From: Opitutia bacterium
Lineage (GTDB): Bacteria; Verrucomicrobiota; Verrucomicrobiia; Opitutales; Opitutaceae
Direction: 5' to 3'
Assembly: GCA_947453695.1 (NCBI GenBank)
Contig: CANGHW010000011.1
Coordinates: forward strand, 1-64,000
DNA length: 64,000 nucleotides
The notes beneath the pieces were generated by a model, which saw only the letters and a list, made by a program, of their open reading frames with translations, had not been told where the DNA came from and made no database searches. Shown one piece after another: positions 17,298 through 25,089 of the stretch (position 1 is its first letter; each line of letters starts with the position of its first letter). The translations under genes were made by a program, and so were the position numbers.

Positions 17298-17672
17298 TCA
17301 AAGCTCGTCGTATTTGGCCGAACGCCCCTTCGCCTTCTCCACCGGATATTTTTTCGCGTTCGCGACCATCTTCGCCTCGATCGAGGCCGTAAGGTCGAGC
17401 CCCGTCGCATTGGCGAACTCTAGGGCGTAGACCACGACGTCCGCCAGTTCGTCCGCGATTTTCTGCCGCTTCACCGGATCGGCGGCGATCGCCTTGGACT
17501 GCTCCGGCGTGGCCCACAGAAAGTGCTCCATGAGCTCACCCGACTCCGCCGCCAGCGCCATACTGAGGTTCTTCGGCGAGTGAAATTGCTCCCAGTCCCG
17601 CTCCCGCACAAAGGCGAGCACCCGTGTTTTCAGTTCTGCGACAGTGGTAGTTGCGTCGGTCGAAGCGGCCAT
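17298..17672 (-). CDS. MazG-like nucleotide pyrophosphohydrolase
   Basis: A 124-residue all-alpha NTP-PPase of the single-domain MazG/RS21-C6 type. NLSMALAAESGELMEHFLW and KIADELADVVVYALEFANATG supply the paired EXXE and EXXD metal-binding motifs. RS21-C6-like enzymes hydrolyse dCTP and modified dNTPs to the monophosphate and so clean the nucleotide pool. The N-terminal helix with RDWEQFHSPKNL is typical of this clade. It stands alone on the minus strand. Confidence 0.9.
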   Translation of the reverse strand: MAASTDATTTVAELKTRVLAFVRERDWEQFHSPKNLSMALAAESGELMEHFLWATPEQSKAIAADPVKRQKIADELADVVVYALEFANATGLDLTASIEAKMVANAKKYPVEKAKGRSAKYDEL

Positions 17673-17734
17673 TCGCGGATGATGTAAACCGGTTCACCGT
17701 CACGCAATCTTCACCATCACAAAATAATTTCCGC

Positions 17735-17750
17735 TTGGCACGAAGGCTGC
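17735..17750 (+). promoter_or_regulatory. Candidate sigma-54 promoter
   Basis: TTGGCACG, AAGG and CTGC give the -24/-12 elements with exactly 10 nt between the GG (17737-17738) and the GC (17749-17750). One base differs from the consensus TTGC. It lies 255 bp upstream of the Hsp20-family gene and 27 bp upstream of a doubtful 45-codon ORF. No sigma-54 activator is seen in the window. Confidence 0.4.
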
Positions 17751-17776
17751 GTCATGCAATCTCAACGACGTTCCTA

Positions 17777-17914
17777 ATGACTGAGTCCTTTAAACATCAA
17801 CGCAGCCATGCCGGCACTTCGTTTACGAAGGCCGAGCAGCAGTGCTGCGTCGCGATGCGACCGGTCGTTATTTCCAATTGGAACAAACAAACCGGCTCCG
17901 GCCTCAAAAACTAA
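17777..17914 (+). CDS. Doubtful small ORF upstream of Hsp20 gene
   Basis: A 45-residue reading frame with ATG at 17777, just downstream of the candidate sigma-54 promoter. It contains FTKAEQQCCVAMRPVVISNW and has no recognisable family. Its end overlaps a perfect 12-bp palindrome (17872-17883), so the stretch may instead be untranslated leader. Listed only because it is the best reading frame in this 332-bp gap. Confidence 0.2.
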   Translation: MTESFKHQRSHAGTSFTKAEQQCCVAMRPVVISNWNKQTGSGLKN

Positions 17915-17918
17915 ACCA

Positions 17919-17992
17919 TCCGTCCTGACGGAACGCGTTTAGTCTCTTGAGACCCGGAGCCCAACAAGGCCCGAGGAAAACGCTTCCGTTTT
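17919..17992 (+). promoter_or_regulatory. Hairpin-rich leader of the Hsp20-family gene
   Basis: Three perfect short stems follow one another: TCCGTC/GACGGA (17919-17932), GTCTC/GAGAC (17942-17953) and AAAACG/CGTTTT around CTTC (17977-17992), the last ending 12 nt before the ATG. A GAGGAAA stretch is partly held in the final stem. Heat-shock leaders often act as RNA thermometers; that is only a suggestion here, since no ROSE or fourU motif is evident. Confidence 0.35.
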
Positions 17993-18004
17993 AAATTTCC
18001 TCCC

Positions 18005-18418
18005 ATGCATACGATCATCCATCCCCTAAATCCCAGCACCCGCAGTGCAGCGACCGAGTCGACCACTTCCGTGGCCGCCTTTCGTCAGCCCAACTACGAC
18101 TGCCAGGAACACACGGACACGATGAAACTTGTCGTCTATGTGCCGGGAGTCGATGCCGCCGGCGTCGAGATCGAAGCCCGCGGCCCCGACCTCACCGTCA
18201 CCGCCAAGAAATCTCACTTCGTCCGCGTCAACTGGCAGTCCCTGCACCTCGAAACCGCGCAGCGCGACTACCAGCTCCGGCTGCGCCTCGGTTCCGGCTT
18301 CGATTACACTTCGATGCAGGCCGAGATTCACCACGGTGTCCTCACCGTGACGTTGCCCAAGCGCCTCACCGTCGCTGCCCCCAAGGGCAACGCCCGGCTC
18401 CGGCGCGTGGCTGCGTAA
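18005..18418 (+). CDS. Hsp20/alpha-crystallin family small heat-shock protein
   Basis: A 137-residue protein. The alpha-crystallin core runs from about residue 30: YDCQEHTDTMKLVVYVPGVD, VEIEARGPDLTVTAKK, then the closing GVLTVTLPKR. Such proteins hold unfolding clients in the cytoplasm for later refolding. The loop of the dimerisation strand is short and the C-terminal IxI motif is not seen, so oligomer assembly may differ from classical Hsp20. The upstream gap contains hairpins and a possible sigma-54 promoter. Confidence 0.85.
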   Translation: MHTIIHPLNPSTRSAATESTTSVAAFRQPNYDCQEHTDTMKLVVYVPGVDAAGVEIEARGPDLTVTAKKSHFVRVNWQSLHLETAQRDYQLRLRLGSGFDYTSMQAEIHHGVLTVTLPKRLTVAAPKGNARLRRVAA

Positions 18419-18545
18419 CGCATCACCCTTTCGCTTCGACTGCGGCGGATCGCATTGCAGGCAGGAATAGGCGGCAACCTCTTCCAGACTTCGTTGCCAC
18501 CGCCACAGTCGGGCAAAACTCTTCCGCGGTTCAAACGGCGAAAAC

Positions 18546-18573
18546 AAAAAGGCCGCACCCCAAAGGTGCGGCC
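18546..18573 (-). terminator. Terminator of the MFS permease gene
   Basis: Read on the minus strand, a perfect 9-bp stem GGCCGCACC/GGTGCGGCC with a 5-nt loop is followed by TTTTTG. It lies 38 bp beyond the stop of the permease gene (18611). Confidence 0.92.
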
Positions 18574-18610
18574 TGAATTTTTGTCGGAAAGCGCGCGGCG
18601 CGCTCCGTCG

Positions 18611-20215
18611 TTAGCTGCCAGATTTCTCTGCCTCGGCGAGAGTGAGAACCTTGTAGCCGCCGATCGTTTTGAAGTAGACGAGGATCACGAGGAAGATGAT
18701 CGCCATCGTGAGCGGGATAAACGAATCGGCCTTGAGCGTATTGCGGTCGCCCGTTTGGTCGGCCGCCACGATCGCCTTTTGCTCCGGCGTGGGCGTCTTG
18801 GCCTCTTTTGCCTCGGCCAGTTTCTTGCCATCAATGGCGTAAACCGGCGAAAACACACCCGGGATGGGGAATTCCGACGGCGTGGCGGTCTTCACACTCT
18901 GGTAAACCGCCGGGCTCGATTCCTTCAGCGCATCCGCCGCGTAGCGGTCCTTACTGTAGCCGAGGCCGGGACCGCCGATCAAACCCGCGGACAACATACC
19001 GATGCCGCCCATGATTGAGATCGCGACCGCACCCGTGCGGGGATAGCGGTCGGAAGCGATCGCCAACATCGTCGGCCAGAAGAAGGTCTTGCCCGCTGCG
19101 TAGATGCCGAGGGCGATCAACGCCATGGTGAAGGTTTGCATGCCACTCGCAAGGCGGAGGCCCACGACGGCGAGGATCGAGCAGACGACCAGGAGGCCGA
19201 CCGGCGAGAGCTTGAGGTTCTTCTCAATCCAATGGGCGCAGAAGCGCAGGCTGAACATCACCACGGAGGTCCAGATGAAGAGCCACTTGCCCTGCTCCGA
19301 CGTGAACAGATTGCCAGTGATGTTTTGAATCCAGCCGTCCGTTCCAAGTTCGACCGCGCCGATCAGAGCGTGAGTGATGAAGAGCACAAACAGGAGAATT
19401 GAGCCGAGCGAGAAGCGGGTGATGACGCCCACGATGATCAGCAGCACGCCACCGACTGCATAGCCGGCGGAGGCCGGGAAACTCGCCAGACCAAAGAGTG
19501 CGGCCATGGGACCGGACACAAAGTTCGCCAACAGGTAGCAGGCCACCGCGGCGCCGAGCAAACCGACGTCCTTGAGCATTTCGCCAAATTTGGCGCCCTT
19601 CTGGGACGCTTCGGACTTCGGCATCTTTTGCCCCAGGAACATCAGACCGTAACCGACCGTCGGAATGAGATAAAGCGCGAGCTGGATCTTCCAGCTGACT
19701 TCCAACTTGTCGTCGAGAATCCAGCCGAGGACGGAACCGGCCACGAGACCCGCCGGCCAGGAGGCGTGAAGGATGTTGAGATAGTGGGTGCGGTTTTGCG
19801 GGAACAGAGTCGCCACGAGCGGATTGGCCACGGCCTCCAGTGTGCCGTTGGCAAATGCGAAGATAAACATGCCGATCGTCAGCATCTGGTAGGCATTAGC
19901 CGGACTGGTCGCACCAAATGTCACGAACGCCGAGATGACGTGGCACGCGAAGGCCGCGATCACCAGTTTTCCGTAACCGATCTTATCGACAATCACGCCG
20001 CCAATGATGATGCCGAAGCAGAAACCTGTGAAACCGGCGCCGCCGATGGCTCCGAGTTGCGTGGCCGTGAAGCCGAATTCCTTGCCCCAGTTGTCAAAGA
20101 TACCGCCGCGAATGGCGAAACCGACGCCGGCGGCAAAAATAGCCGCAAATCCGGCCCAAAGCAGGCGTTTCGCATTGGGAGCGATGCCTTCGTTGCTAAC
20201 TTGTTCGTTACTCAT
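18611..20215 (-). CDS. MFS sugar permease (FucP-like)
   Basis: A 534-residue transporter with about twelve membrane helices. Conserved pieces include [18 protein letters not shown] in helix 1, [12 protein letters not shown] between helices 2 and 3, and [18 protein letters not shown] in helix 4, the form seen in the fucose/glucose-galactose permease group and very common in Opitutaceae. A large loop (about residues 430-480) separates the last two helices. It probably imports a hexose or deoxyhexose with protons. It is a single-gene unit with its own terminator. The 267 bp upstream hold no clear promoter. Confidence 0.9.
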   Translation of the reverse strand: MSNEQVSNEGIAPNAKRLLWAGFAAIFAAGVGFAIRGGIFDNWGKEFGFTATQLGAIGGAGFTGFCFGIIIGGVIVDKIGYGKLVIAAFACHVISAFVTFGATSPANAYQMLTIGMFIFAFANGTLEAVANPLVATLFPQNRTHYLNILHASWPAGLVAGSVLGWILDDKLEVSWKIQLALYLIPTVGYGLMFLGQKMPKSEASQKGAKFGEMLKDVGLLGAAVACYLLANFVSGPMAALFGLASFPASAGYAVGGVLLIIVGVITRFSLGSILLFVLFITHALIGAVELGTDGWIQNITGNLFTSEQGKWLFIWTSVVMFSLRFCAHWIEKNLKLSPVGLLVVCSILAVVGLRLASGMQTFTMALIALGIYAAGKTFFWPTMLAIASDRYPRTGAVAISIMGGIGMLSAGLIGGPGLGYSKDRYAADALKESSPAVYQSVKTATPSEFPIPGVFSPVYAIDGKKLAEAKEAKTPTPEQKAIVAADQTGDRNTLKADSFIPLTMAIIFLVILVYFKTIGGYKVLTLAEAEKSGS

Positions 20216-20482
20216 AGATGTGGATTAACGTGATGGTTGAGGGGAGAAAGCAGGTCACCGACCGGTTCAAGACCGACACATGAGTGCACCAGCACAGCAG
20301 AGCTGCACCAACGCCGCGGGGTCTCGTCGCAAGGGGGTGAAAAGCAAACGAGCGCTAAGTTGAGCGGCTCTTCCGTCGTCGGCAAGGGCGCAATTTAGCC
20401 GGGCCTTGCATCTTGCGTCTTACTTTGTGCTCAACTGGCGGGCGCCCCGTGCCGATGCGTATTCATACTCACCGCAACCCCC

Positions 20483-20692
20483 ATGCACCTCCCGGTCCAC
20501 CTTTTTCACCCCAAGGCTCCGACTCCGCCGCGCCTCGCCGAGACGATTTCTTTTCCTTCCGCCATCGACGTCACGTGGAATCGCCCCGTTTTTCGCGCCC
20601 CGCATCTCGCAGCCCTTCACCCGTTCGGGCCGGAGATTCCGTTTGTCGCCCGCCAGGCGCCCAAGTTTACGGCGCGTAAAAACAGCGCCTGA
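20483..20692 (+). CDS. Microprotein with WNRPVFRAP motif (copy 1)
   Basis: A 69-residue protein I do not recognise. Its centre, DVTWNRPVFRAPHL, matches DVMWNRPVFKAPPL in the next ORF, and both begin with M-x-LP and a Pro-rich stretch. The WNRPVF codons differ from those of copy 2 at four synonymous third positions, which suggests that the peptide, not the DNA, is conserved. It is Pro-rich with no signal peptide or membrane helix. The gene is divergent from the MFS permease, and copy 2 follows 65 bp later. Confidence 0.6.
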   Translation: MHLPVHLFHPKAPTPPRLAETISFPSAIDVTWNRPVFRAPHLAALHPFGPEIPFVARQAPKFTARKNSA

Positions 20693-20757
20693 TTATTTTG
20701 AGAATTCCCCCGGCTCATGGGGCACTTTCTCTGCCACTCACGGTCAACAGGGCTCCC

Positions 20758-20949
20758 ATGCCACTCCCGATTCCCTTCTCCCGCCCGCCTGTCGCTCCCG
20801 AGCCACCGGCTCTGGTTCGCCTCGTCACGCGCGAAGACGTGATGTGGAACCGGCCTGTCTTTAAAGCTCCGCCGCTCGAGGTGCGGCCTCCCTTGGAGGA
20901 TGTCGCCACGCTGAACTCTGGCCTCCGCCGCGAACTCAGCCTCGTCTGA
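20758..20949 (+). CDS. Microprotein with WNRPVFKAP motif (copy 2)
   Basis: A 63-residue paralogue of the preceding microprotein, sharing DVMWNRPVFKAPPL and a Pro-rich N terminus; the C-terminal parts differ (EDVATLNSGLRRELSLV here). The ATG at 20758 aligns with the start of copy 1; an in-frame start 20 codons upstream is not supported by copy 1. A strong terminator follows 22 bp after the stop, so the pair forms a complete short transcription unit. The function is unknown. Confidence 0.6.
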   Translation: MPLPIPFSRPPVAPEPPALVRLVTREDVMWNRPVFKAPPLEVRPPLEDVATLNSGLRRELSLV

Positions 20950-20971
20950 GTTCCGCCCGCGGTCCCGCAAC

Positions 20972-20997
20972 GGCCGGCCCTGACAGGCCGGCCTTTT
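20972..20997 (+). terminator. Terminator after the microprotein pair
   Basis: GGCCGGCC at 20972-20979 pairs perfectly with GGCCGGCC at 20986-20993 (self-complementary arms, loop CTGACA), followed by TTTT. It is 22 bp past the stop of copy 2 and supports expression of the pair. Confidence 0.88.
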
Positions 20998-21058
20998 CGT
21001 TTTTCGCGTTTCCGCACTTGGCGCGATGGGGGCGTTACGATTCCACTCGTTCGCCGTG

Positions 21059-21499
21059 ATGCCCCTCACTCCGCCTCTTCTCGTCGCCTTGCGTGCCGTC
21101 CTCGACCGGCTGATTCCCACCGACGAATTCCCCGGCGCACTCGCCGCCGGCACGGATGACTACGTCGTGCGGGCACTCCTCGGCGACTCCGCTCGCGAAC
21201 TTCCGCTGATCATCGCCGGCCTCGCTCGTCTCGATGCGCTGGCCCTCGCCCACCATTCTCCCGCCTCCACCTTCGCCGCCCTGCGCCCCGTCCAGCAGGA
21301 TGAGCTCCTCCGTTCCCCGGAGGTTGCCGGCGACCCGTTTTTCCACCGCCTCGTCGATCTCGCCCACGAAGGCTTCTATGCGGACCCCGGCAATGGCGGC
21401 AATCGCGACGCCCTTTCATGGCAGATGCTCGGCTACGATCCACACGGCGGTGCCGACCGCCCACCGACCAGCGCGCCGGCCACGCCCTCGTCTCGGTGA
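21059..21499 (+). CDS. Gluconate 2-dehydrogenase subunit 3-like protein
   Basis: A 146-residue partner subunit of a GMC dehydrogenase. LRAVLDRLIPTDEFPGALAAG and the C-terminal FYADPGNGGNRDALSWQMLGY are the hallmarks of the gluconate 2-dehydrogenase subunit 3 family. Members usually carry a Tat or Sec signal; none is visible here. It is coupled to the flavoprotein gene by a GTGA overlap, as expected for a stoichiometric complex. I chose the ATG at 21059; an in-frame upstream start would add only 11 residues unlike the family. Confidence 0.88.
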   Translation: MPLTPPLLVALRAVLDRLIPTDEFPGALAAGTDDYVVRALLGDSARELPLIIAGLARLDALALAHHSPASTFAALRPVQQDELLRSPEVAGDPFFHRLVDLAHEGFYADPGNGGNRDALSWQMLGYDPHGGADRPPTSAPATPSSR

Positions 21500-23175
21500 T
21501 CACTCGACCTGCGCATCTCCCTTCCGGCCCCTCCCCGGACGTCATCATTGTTGGCGCCGGTCTCGCCGGAGGCATTCTCGCGGGCCAGCTGGCCGAAGGC
21601 GGACGCCGTGTCCTCCTCCTCGAACGAGGCGACCACTTGCCGCACGAGGCCATTCCCGGTGATCATCTCCGCAATCACCGGCTCTCCCTCTACGGCGACA
21701 ACACGAGTCTCGATCCCGCTGGCCACCCGCGCGTCTTTGTCGATCCGACCGGCCGTGAACACCTCGTCCCGCCCCACGACGCCCGGCACCAACTCAACGC
21801 TTACACTGTCGGTGGCGGTGCCCGCATTTGGGGAATGCAGGCGTGGCGCTTTCATCCGGACGATTTTCGCATGGCCTCGCGCTATGGCGTGCCGGCCGAT
21901 AGCTCCCTTGCCGACTGGCCCATCGCTTACGACGACCTCGCCCCGTTCTACGATCAGGCCGAGCACGCCATTGGTATCGCCGGCGATCATTTCGGCGATA
22001 CTCACGCCCCACGCACGCGCCCCTTCCCGCTCCCGCCCGTGCCCCGCTCGCCTTCGGCCGCCTGGCTCGCGCGCGGCGCCGCGTCACTGGGTTGGTCTAC
22101 CTTCACTCCCCCGCTCGCGGTCAACACCGCGCCCTACCAAGGCCGCGGCGCCTGTATCCAATGCGCCCAGTGCATCGGCTTCAGTTGTCCCACCGACGCC
22201 AAGAACGGCTCGCACAATACCCTCCTGCCCCGCGCCCTCGCGACCGGCCGTTGCACCCTCGTCACGCGCGCCCAAGCCACCCGCGTCCTCACCGATGCGC
22301 GCGGTCGCGTCACCGGTGTCGCCTATGTCGCTCCCGTCTCACCCGGCTCTGCCACCCTCGCCTCGCACACCGTCCACGCGCCGCTCGTGATCGTCTCCAG
22401 CGGCGCCCTCGAGTCTGCGCGGCTGTTGCTTCTCTCCAGCTCCCCGACCCACCCGCACGGTCTCGGCAATCACAGCGATCACCTCGGCCGCCACGTGCAG
22501 GGCCACTACTATCCCATTGCCTACGGCGTGCTGCCTCCCGGCGTGGAGCAGACCCTCACCGGTCCGGGCGTGAGCATCGCGACCACGCGTTTCAACCACG
22601 GCAACCCCGGCATCATCGGCGGTGCGATGCTCGCCAATGACTTCGTCAAACTTCCGCTCATCTTCTGGCGCCAGTCGCTCCCGCCCGACGTCCCGCGCTG
22701 GGGTCTCGCCAACAAACGCGCCATGCGCGACCTCTTCCGCCGCGGCATCGATGTCCGCGGGCCCGTGCAGGAAATCCCTTCGCCGCACTCCCGGATCACC
22801 CTCGATCCCACGGTGCGCGACCGCCACAGCCTCCCGGTAGCGCGCCTTTCTGGCACCACTCATCCCGAGACCGTTCGCACCGCCGAATTCATCCGGCAAC
22901 GCGCCGAGGAATGGCTCCGCGCCAGCGGCGCCGAACGCGTCTGGAGCTGGCCCCCGGAATTGAAGTTCTCCGCCGGCCAGCACCAGGCCGGCACCTGCCG
23001 CATGAGCGCCGATCCCTCCGCCGGCGTCACAGATCCCTTCGGCCGCGTCCACGGACACGACAATCTCTACGTCTGCGACGCCTCGCTCCATGTCACCAAT
23101 GGCGGGTTCAATCCCGCCCTCACTGTCATGGCCCTCGCCTTCCGCACTGCCGCGCACATGCTCCGGTCTGCCTGA
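21496..23175 (+). CDS. GMC-family FAD-dependent dehydrogenase
   Basis: A 559-residue GMC oxidoreductase. The FAD-binding Rossmann motif is DVIIVGAGLAGGILAGQLAE near the N terminus. TVGGGARIWGMQAWRF and the C-terminal catalytic region (HQAGTCRMS, DASLHVTNGGFNPALTVMAL) complete the family pattern; the usual His-Asn active-site pair maps to HVTN. A Cys cluster (CIQCAQCIGFSCPTD) is typical of the gluconate/sorbitol dehydrogenase group. It oxidises a sugar or polyol and passes electrons onward; no cytochrome subunit is nearby. The start is GTG, overlapping the partner subunit. Confidence 0.92.
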   Translation: MITRPAHLPSGPSPDVIIVGAGLAGGILAGQLAEGGRRVLLLERGDHLPHEAIPGDHLRNHRLSLYGDNTSLDPAGHPRVFVDPTGREHLVPPHDARHQLNAYTVGGGARIWGMQAWRFHPDDFRMASRYGVPADSSLADWPIAYDDLAPFYDQAEHAIGIAGDHFGDTHAPRTRPFPLPPVPRSPSAAWLARGAASLGWSTFTPPLAVNTAPYQGRGACIQCAQCIGFSCPTDAKNGSHNTLLPRALATGRCTLVTRAQATRVLTDARGRVTGVAYVAPVSPGSATLASHTVHAPLVIVSSGALESARLLLLSSSPTHPHGLGNHSDHLGRHVQGHYYPIAYGVLPPGVEQTLTGPGVSIATTRFNHGNPGIIGGAMLANDFVKLPLIFWRQSLPPDVPRWGLANKRAMRDLFRRGIDVRGPVQEIPSPHSRITLDPTVRDRHSLPVARLSGTTHPETVRTAEFIRQRAEEWLRASGAERVWSWPPELKFSAGQHQAGTCRMSADPSAGVTDPFGRVHGHDNLYVCDASLHVTNGGFNPALTVMALAFRTAAHMLRSA

Positions 23176-23182
23176 TCGCTGC

Positions 23183-25033
23183 ATGTCCGCTCCCGCCACC
23201 ACTGTTTCGTCTTCCGACCATACGCTCGACCAGCGGGTGCAAGCCGAGCTCGTGCGCACCGCCTACGTCGATTCGATCTACGGTGCGATCTTCGCCTCGC
23301 TCGTGGCGCTGCTGCTCGCGTGGCAGATGACCGATCACTTTCCCCGCTCCGTCATCGCCCCCTGGCTCATCTTTTCGCTCTTCGGCAATGCCCTCCGCTT
23401 CGGCATGCGGTGGGCCTACGTCCGGCAACCCATTGATCCCAGCTCTGCCGCCCGCTGGTCGCAGGGATTCGCCGCGGTCAGCGGCCTCACCGGTCTCGGC
23501 TGGGGCTGGGGCGGTTGGGTCTTTGCGGTGGGCGAAGCCAGCAATCGCATCTTTGTCGTGCTCGTGCTGGCCGGCCTCGTCACCGGTGCCTCCCGGCTCC
23601 TCGTCCCCATCCTCGCGGCCAATCTCGCCTACCTTTATCTCACCGTCGTTCCGCTGATGACGCGCCTGATTCTCGATCCCGAGCAGGCCAATCCGATCCT
23701 CATCACGCTCACGGTGCTGTTTCTGTGCTACATGACGCTCGCTGCGCGCCAGCAGCTCCAAACACTACGCCGCACCATTCGTCTTAGTCTGGAAAACACC
23801 GCACTGGTCGCCTCCCTCGGCGCCGAAATCGATCGCCGCACGCTCGTCGAAACCGAACTCCGCTCCGCGTCCACTCGCGCCGAGGCCGCCAGCGTCGCGA
23901 AGAGCGAGTTCCTTGCCACCATGAGCCACGAGATTCGCACGCCCATGAATGGCATTCTCGGCATGCTCCAGATCGTGCGCGAATCCCAGCTCACTCCCGA
24001 ACAACGCACCCAGATCGAGACCGCCGCCACTTCGGCCGATGCCCTCCTCGATGTCCTCAACGACGTGCTCGATTTCTCCAAGATCGAAGCCGGCCGACTC
24101 GACCTCGAACGCATCCCCTTCGCGCCCGAGCCTACTTTGCGCACGGTCGTCGATCTCCTCCGACCCCGCGCCCAGGCCAAGGGCCTCACGATCACCGCCG
24201 ACTTTGCTGCCGATCTCCCTCCCGCCGTCGTGGGCGATCCCACCCGCCTCCGTCAGGTCCTCTTCAATCTCCTCGGCAACGCCATCAAGTTCACCGCTCA
24301 AGGATCAGTCACCTTGCGCGTTTTCCGCTCCGGCATTTCCGACTCAGCGGCGCCCACGCTCGTCTTCTCGGTGGTGGATTCCGGCATCGGTATGGATGCG
24401 GCGTCGGTGGCCCGGCTCTTCTCTCCGTTTACCCAGGCCGATAGCTCGATGAGCCGCCGCTTCGGTGGCACCGGCCTCGGCCTCGCCATCTCGCAAAAAC
24501 TCGTCGAGGCGATGAACGGCAAGATCGCCGTCCGCAGCGAGCCTGGTCGCGGCTCGGAGTTTTCCTTCAGCCTGCGCTTCGAACTCCCGTCCGCCAGCGA
24601 CACCAGCCAGCTCCGCACCACCGGCTCCCGCCACTACGTCTCACCGGCCCTGCGCGGACGCGTGCTCGTCGTCGAAGATGATCGCATCAACCAGCGCGTC
24701 ATCGGCCACTTCCTCACCCAAATGGGCCTCGAGCACTCGCTCGTCGAAAACGGTCACGACGCCGTCAAAACCGCCCTGCAATCGCCCTGGGACATCGTGC
24801 TCATGGATTGCCAGCTGCCCGGCCTCGACGGTCTCGAGGCGACCCGCCGCATCCGCACCCAGCTCGCCACGCGCCCGCTCCCGATCATCGCCCTCACGGC
24901 CAACGCCAACACGCAGGATCGTGCAGCCTGCTTCTCCGCCGGCATGGATGATTTTATCTCGAAGCCCGTGCGGATCGAACACCTCGCCACCACCTTGGAA
25001 AAATGGCTTCCGGCAGCTCCACGCGCCAAGTGA
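23183..25033 (+). CDS. Hybrid histidine kinase with membrane sensor (copy 1)
   Basis: A 616-residue protein: an N-terminal domain of about five membrane helices (residues 30-190), a coiled linker, HisKA with MSHEIRTPMNG (His about 249), an ATPase domain (LLGNAIKFT, VVDSGIGM, GGTGLGLAIS) and a C-terminal receiver with LMDCQLPGLDG (Asp about 542). It has the layout of BarA/RpfC-type hybrids that hand phosphate to an Hpt protein; no Hpt gene is in the window. It begins 7 bp after the GMC gene and is followed by a close paralogue. Confidence 0.95.
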   Translation: MSAPATTVSSSDHTLDQRVQAELVRTAYVDSIYGAIFASLVALLLAWQMTDHFPRSVIAPWLIFSLFGNALRFGMRWAYVRQPIDPSSAARWSQGFAAVSGLTGLGWGWGGWVFAVGEASNRIFVVLVLAGLVTGASRLLVPILAANLAYLYLTVVPLMTRLILDPEQANPILITLTVLFLCYMTLAARQQLQTLRRTIRLSLENTALVASLGAEIDRRTLVETELRSASTRAEAASVAKSEFLATMSHEIRTPMNGILGMLQIVRESQLTPEQRTQIETAATSADALLDVLNDVLDFSKIEAGRLDLERIPFAPEPTLRTVVDLLRPRAQAKGLTITADFAADLPPAVVGDPTRLRQVLFNLLGNAIKFTAQGSVTLRVFRSGISDSAAPTLVFSVVDSGIGMDAASVARLFSPFTQADSSMSRRFGGTGLGLAISQKLVEAMNGKIAVRSEPGRGSEFSFSLRFELPSASDTSQLRTTGSRHYVSPALRGRVLVVEDDRINQRVIGHFLTQMGLEHSLVENGHDAVKTALQSPWDIVLMDCQLPGLDGLEATRRIRTQLATRPLPIIALTANANTQDRAACFSAGMDDFISKPVRIEHLATTLEKWLPAAPRAK

Positions 25034-25089
25034 CGTCTGCTCTCGCCAACTCCCCGCCCCGCTGTAAATTTATCGGTCTTTCGTAGCCC

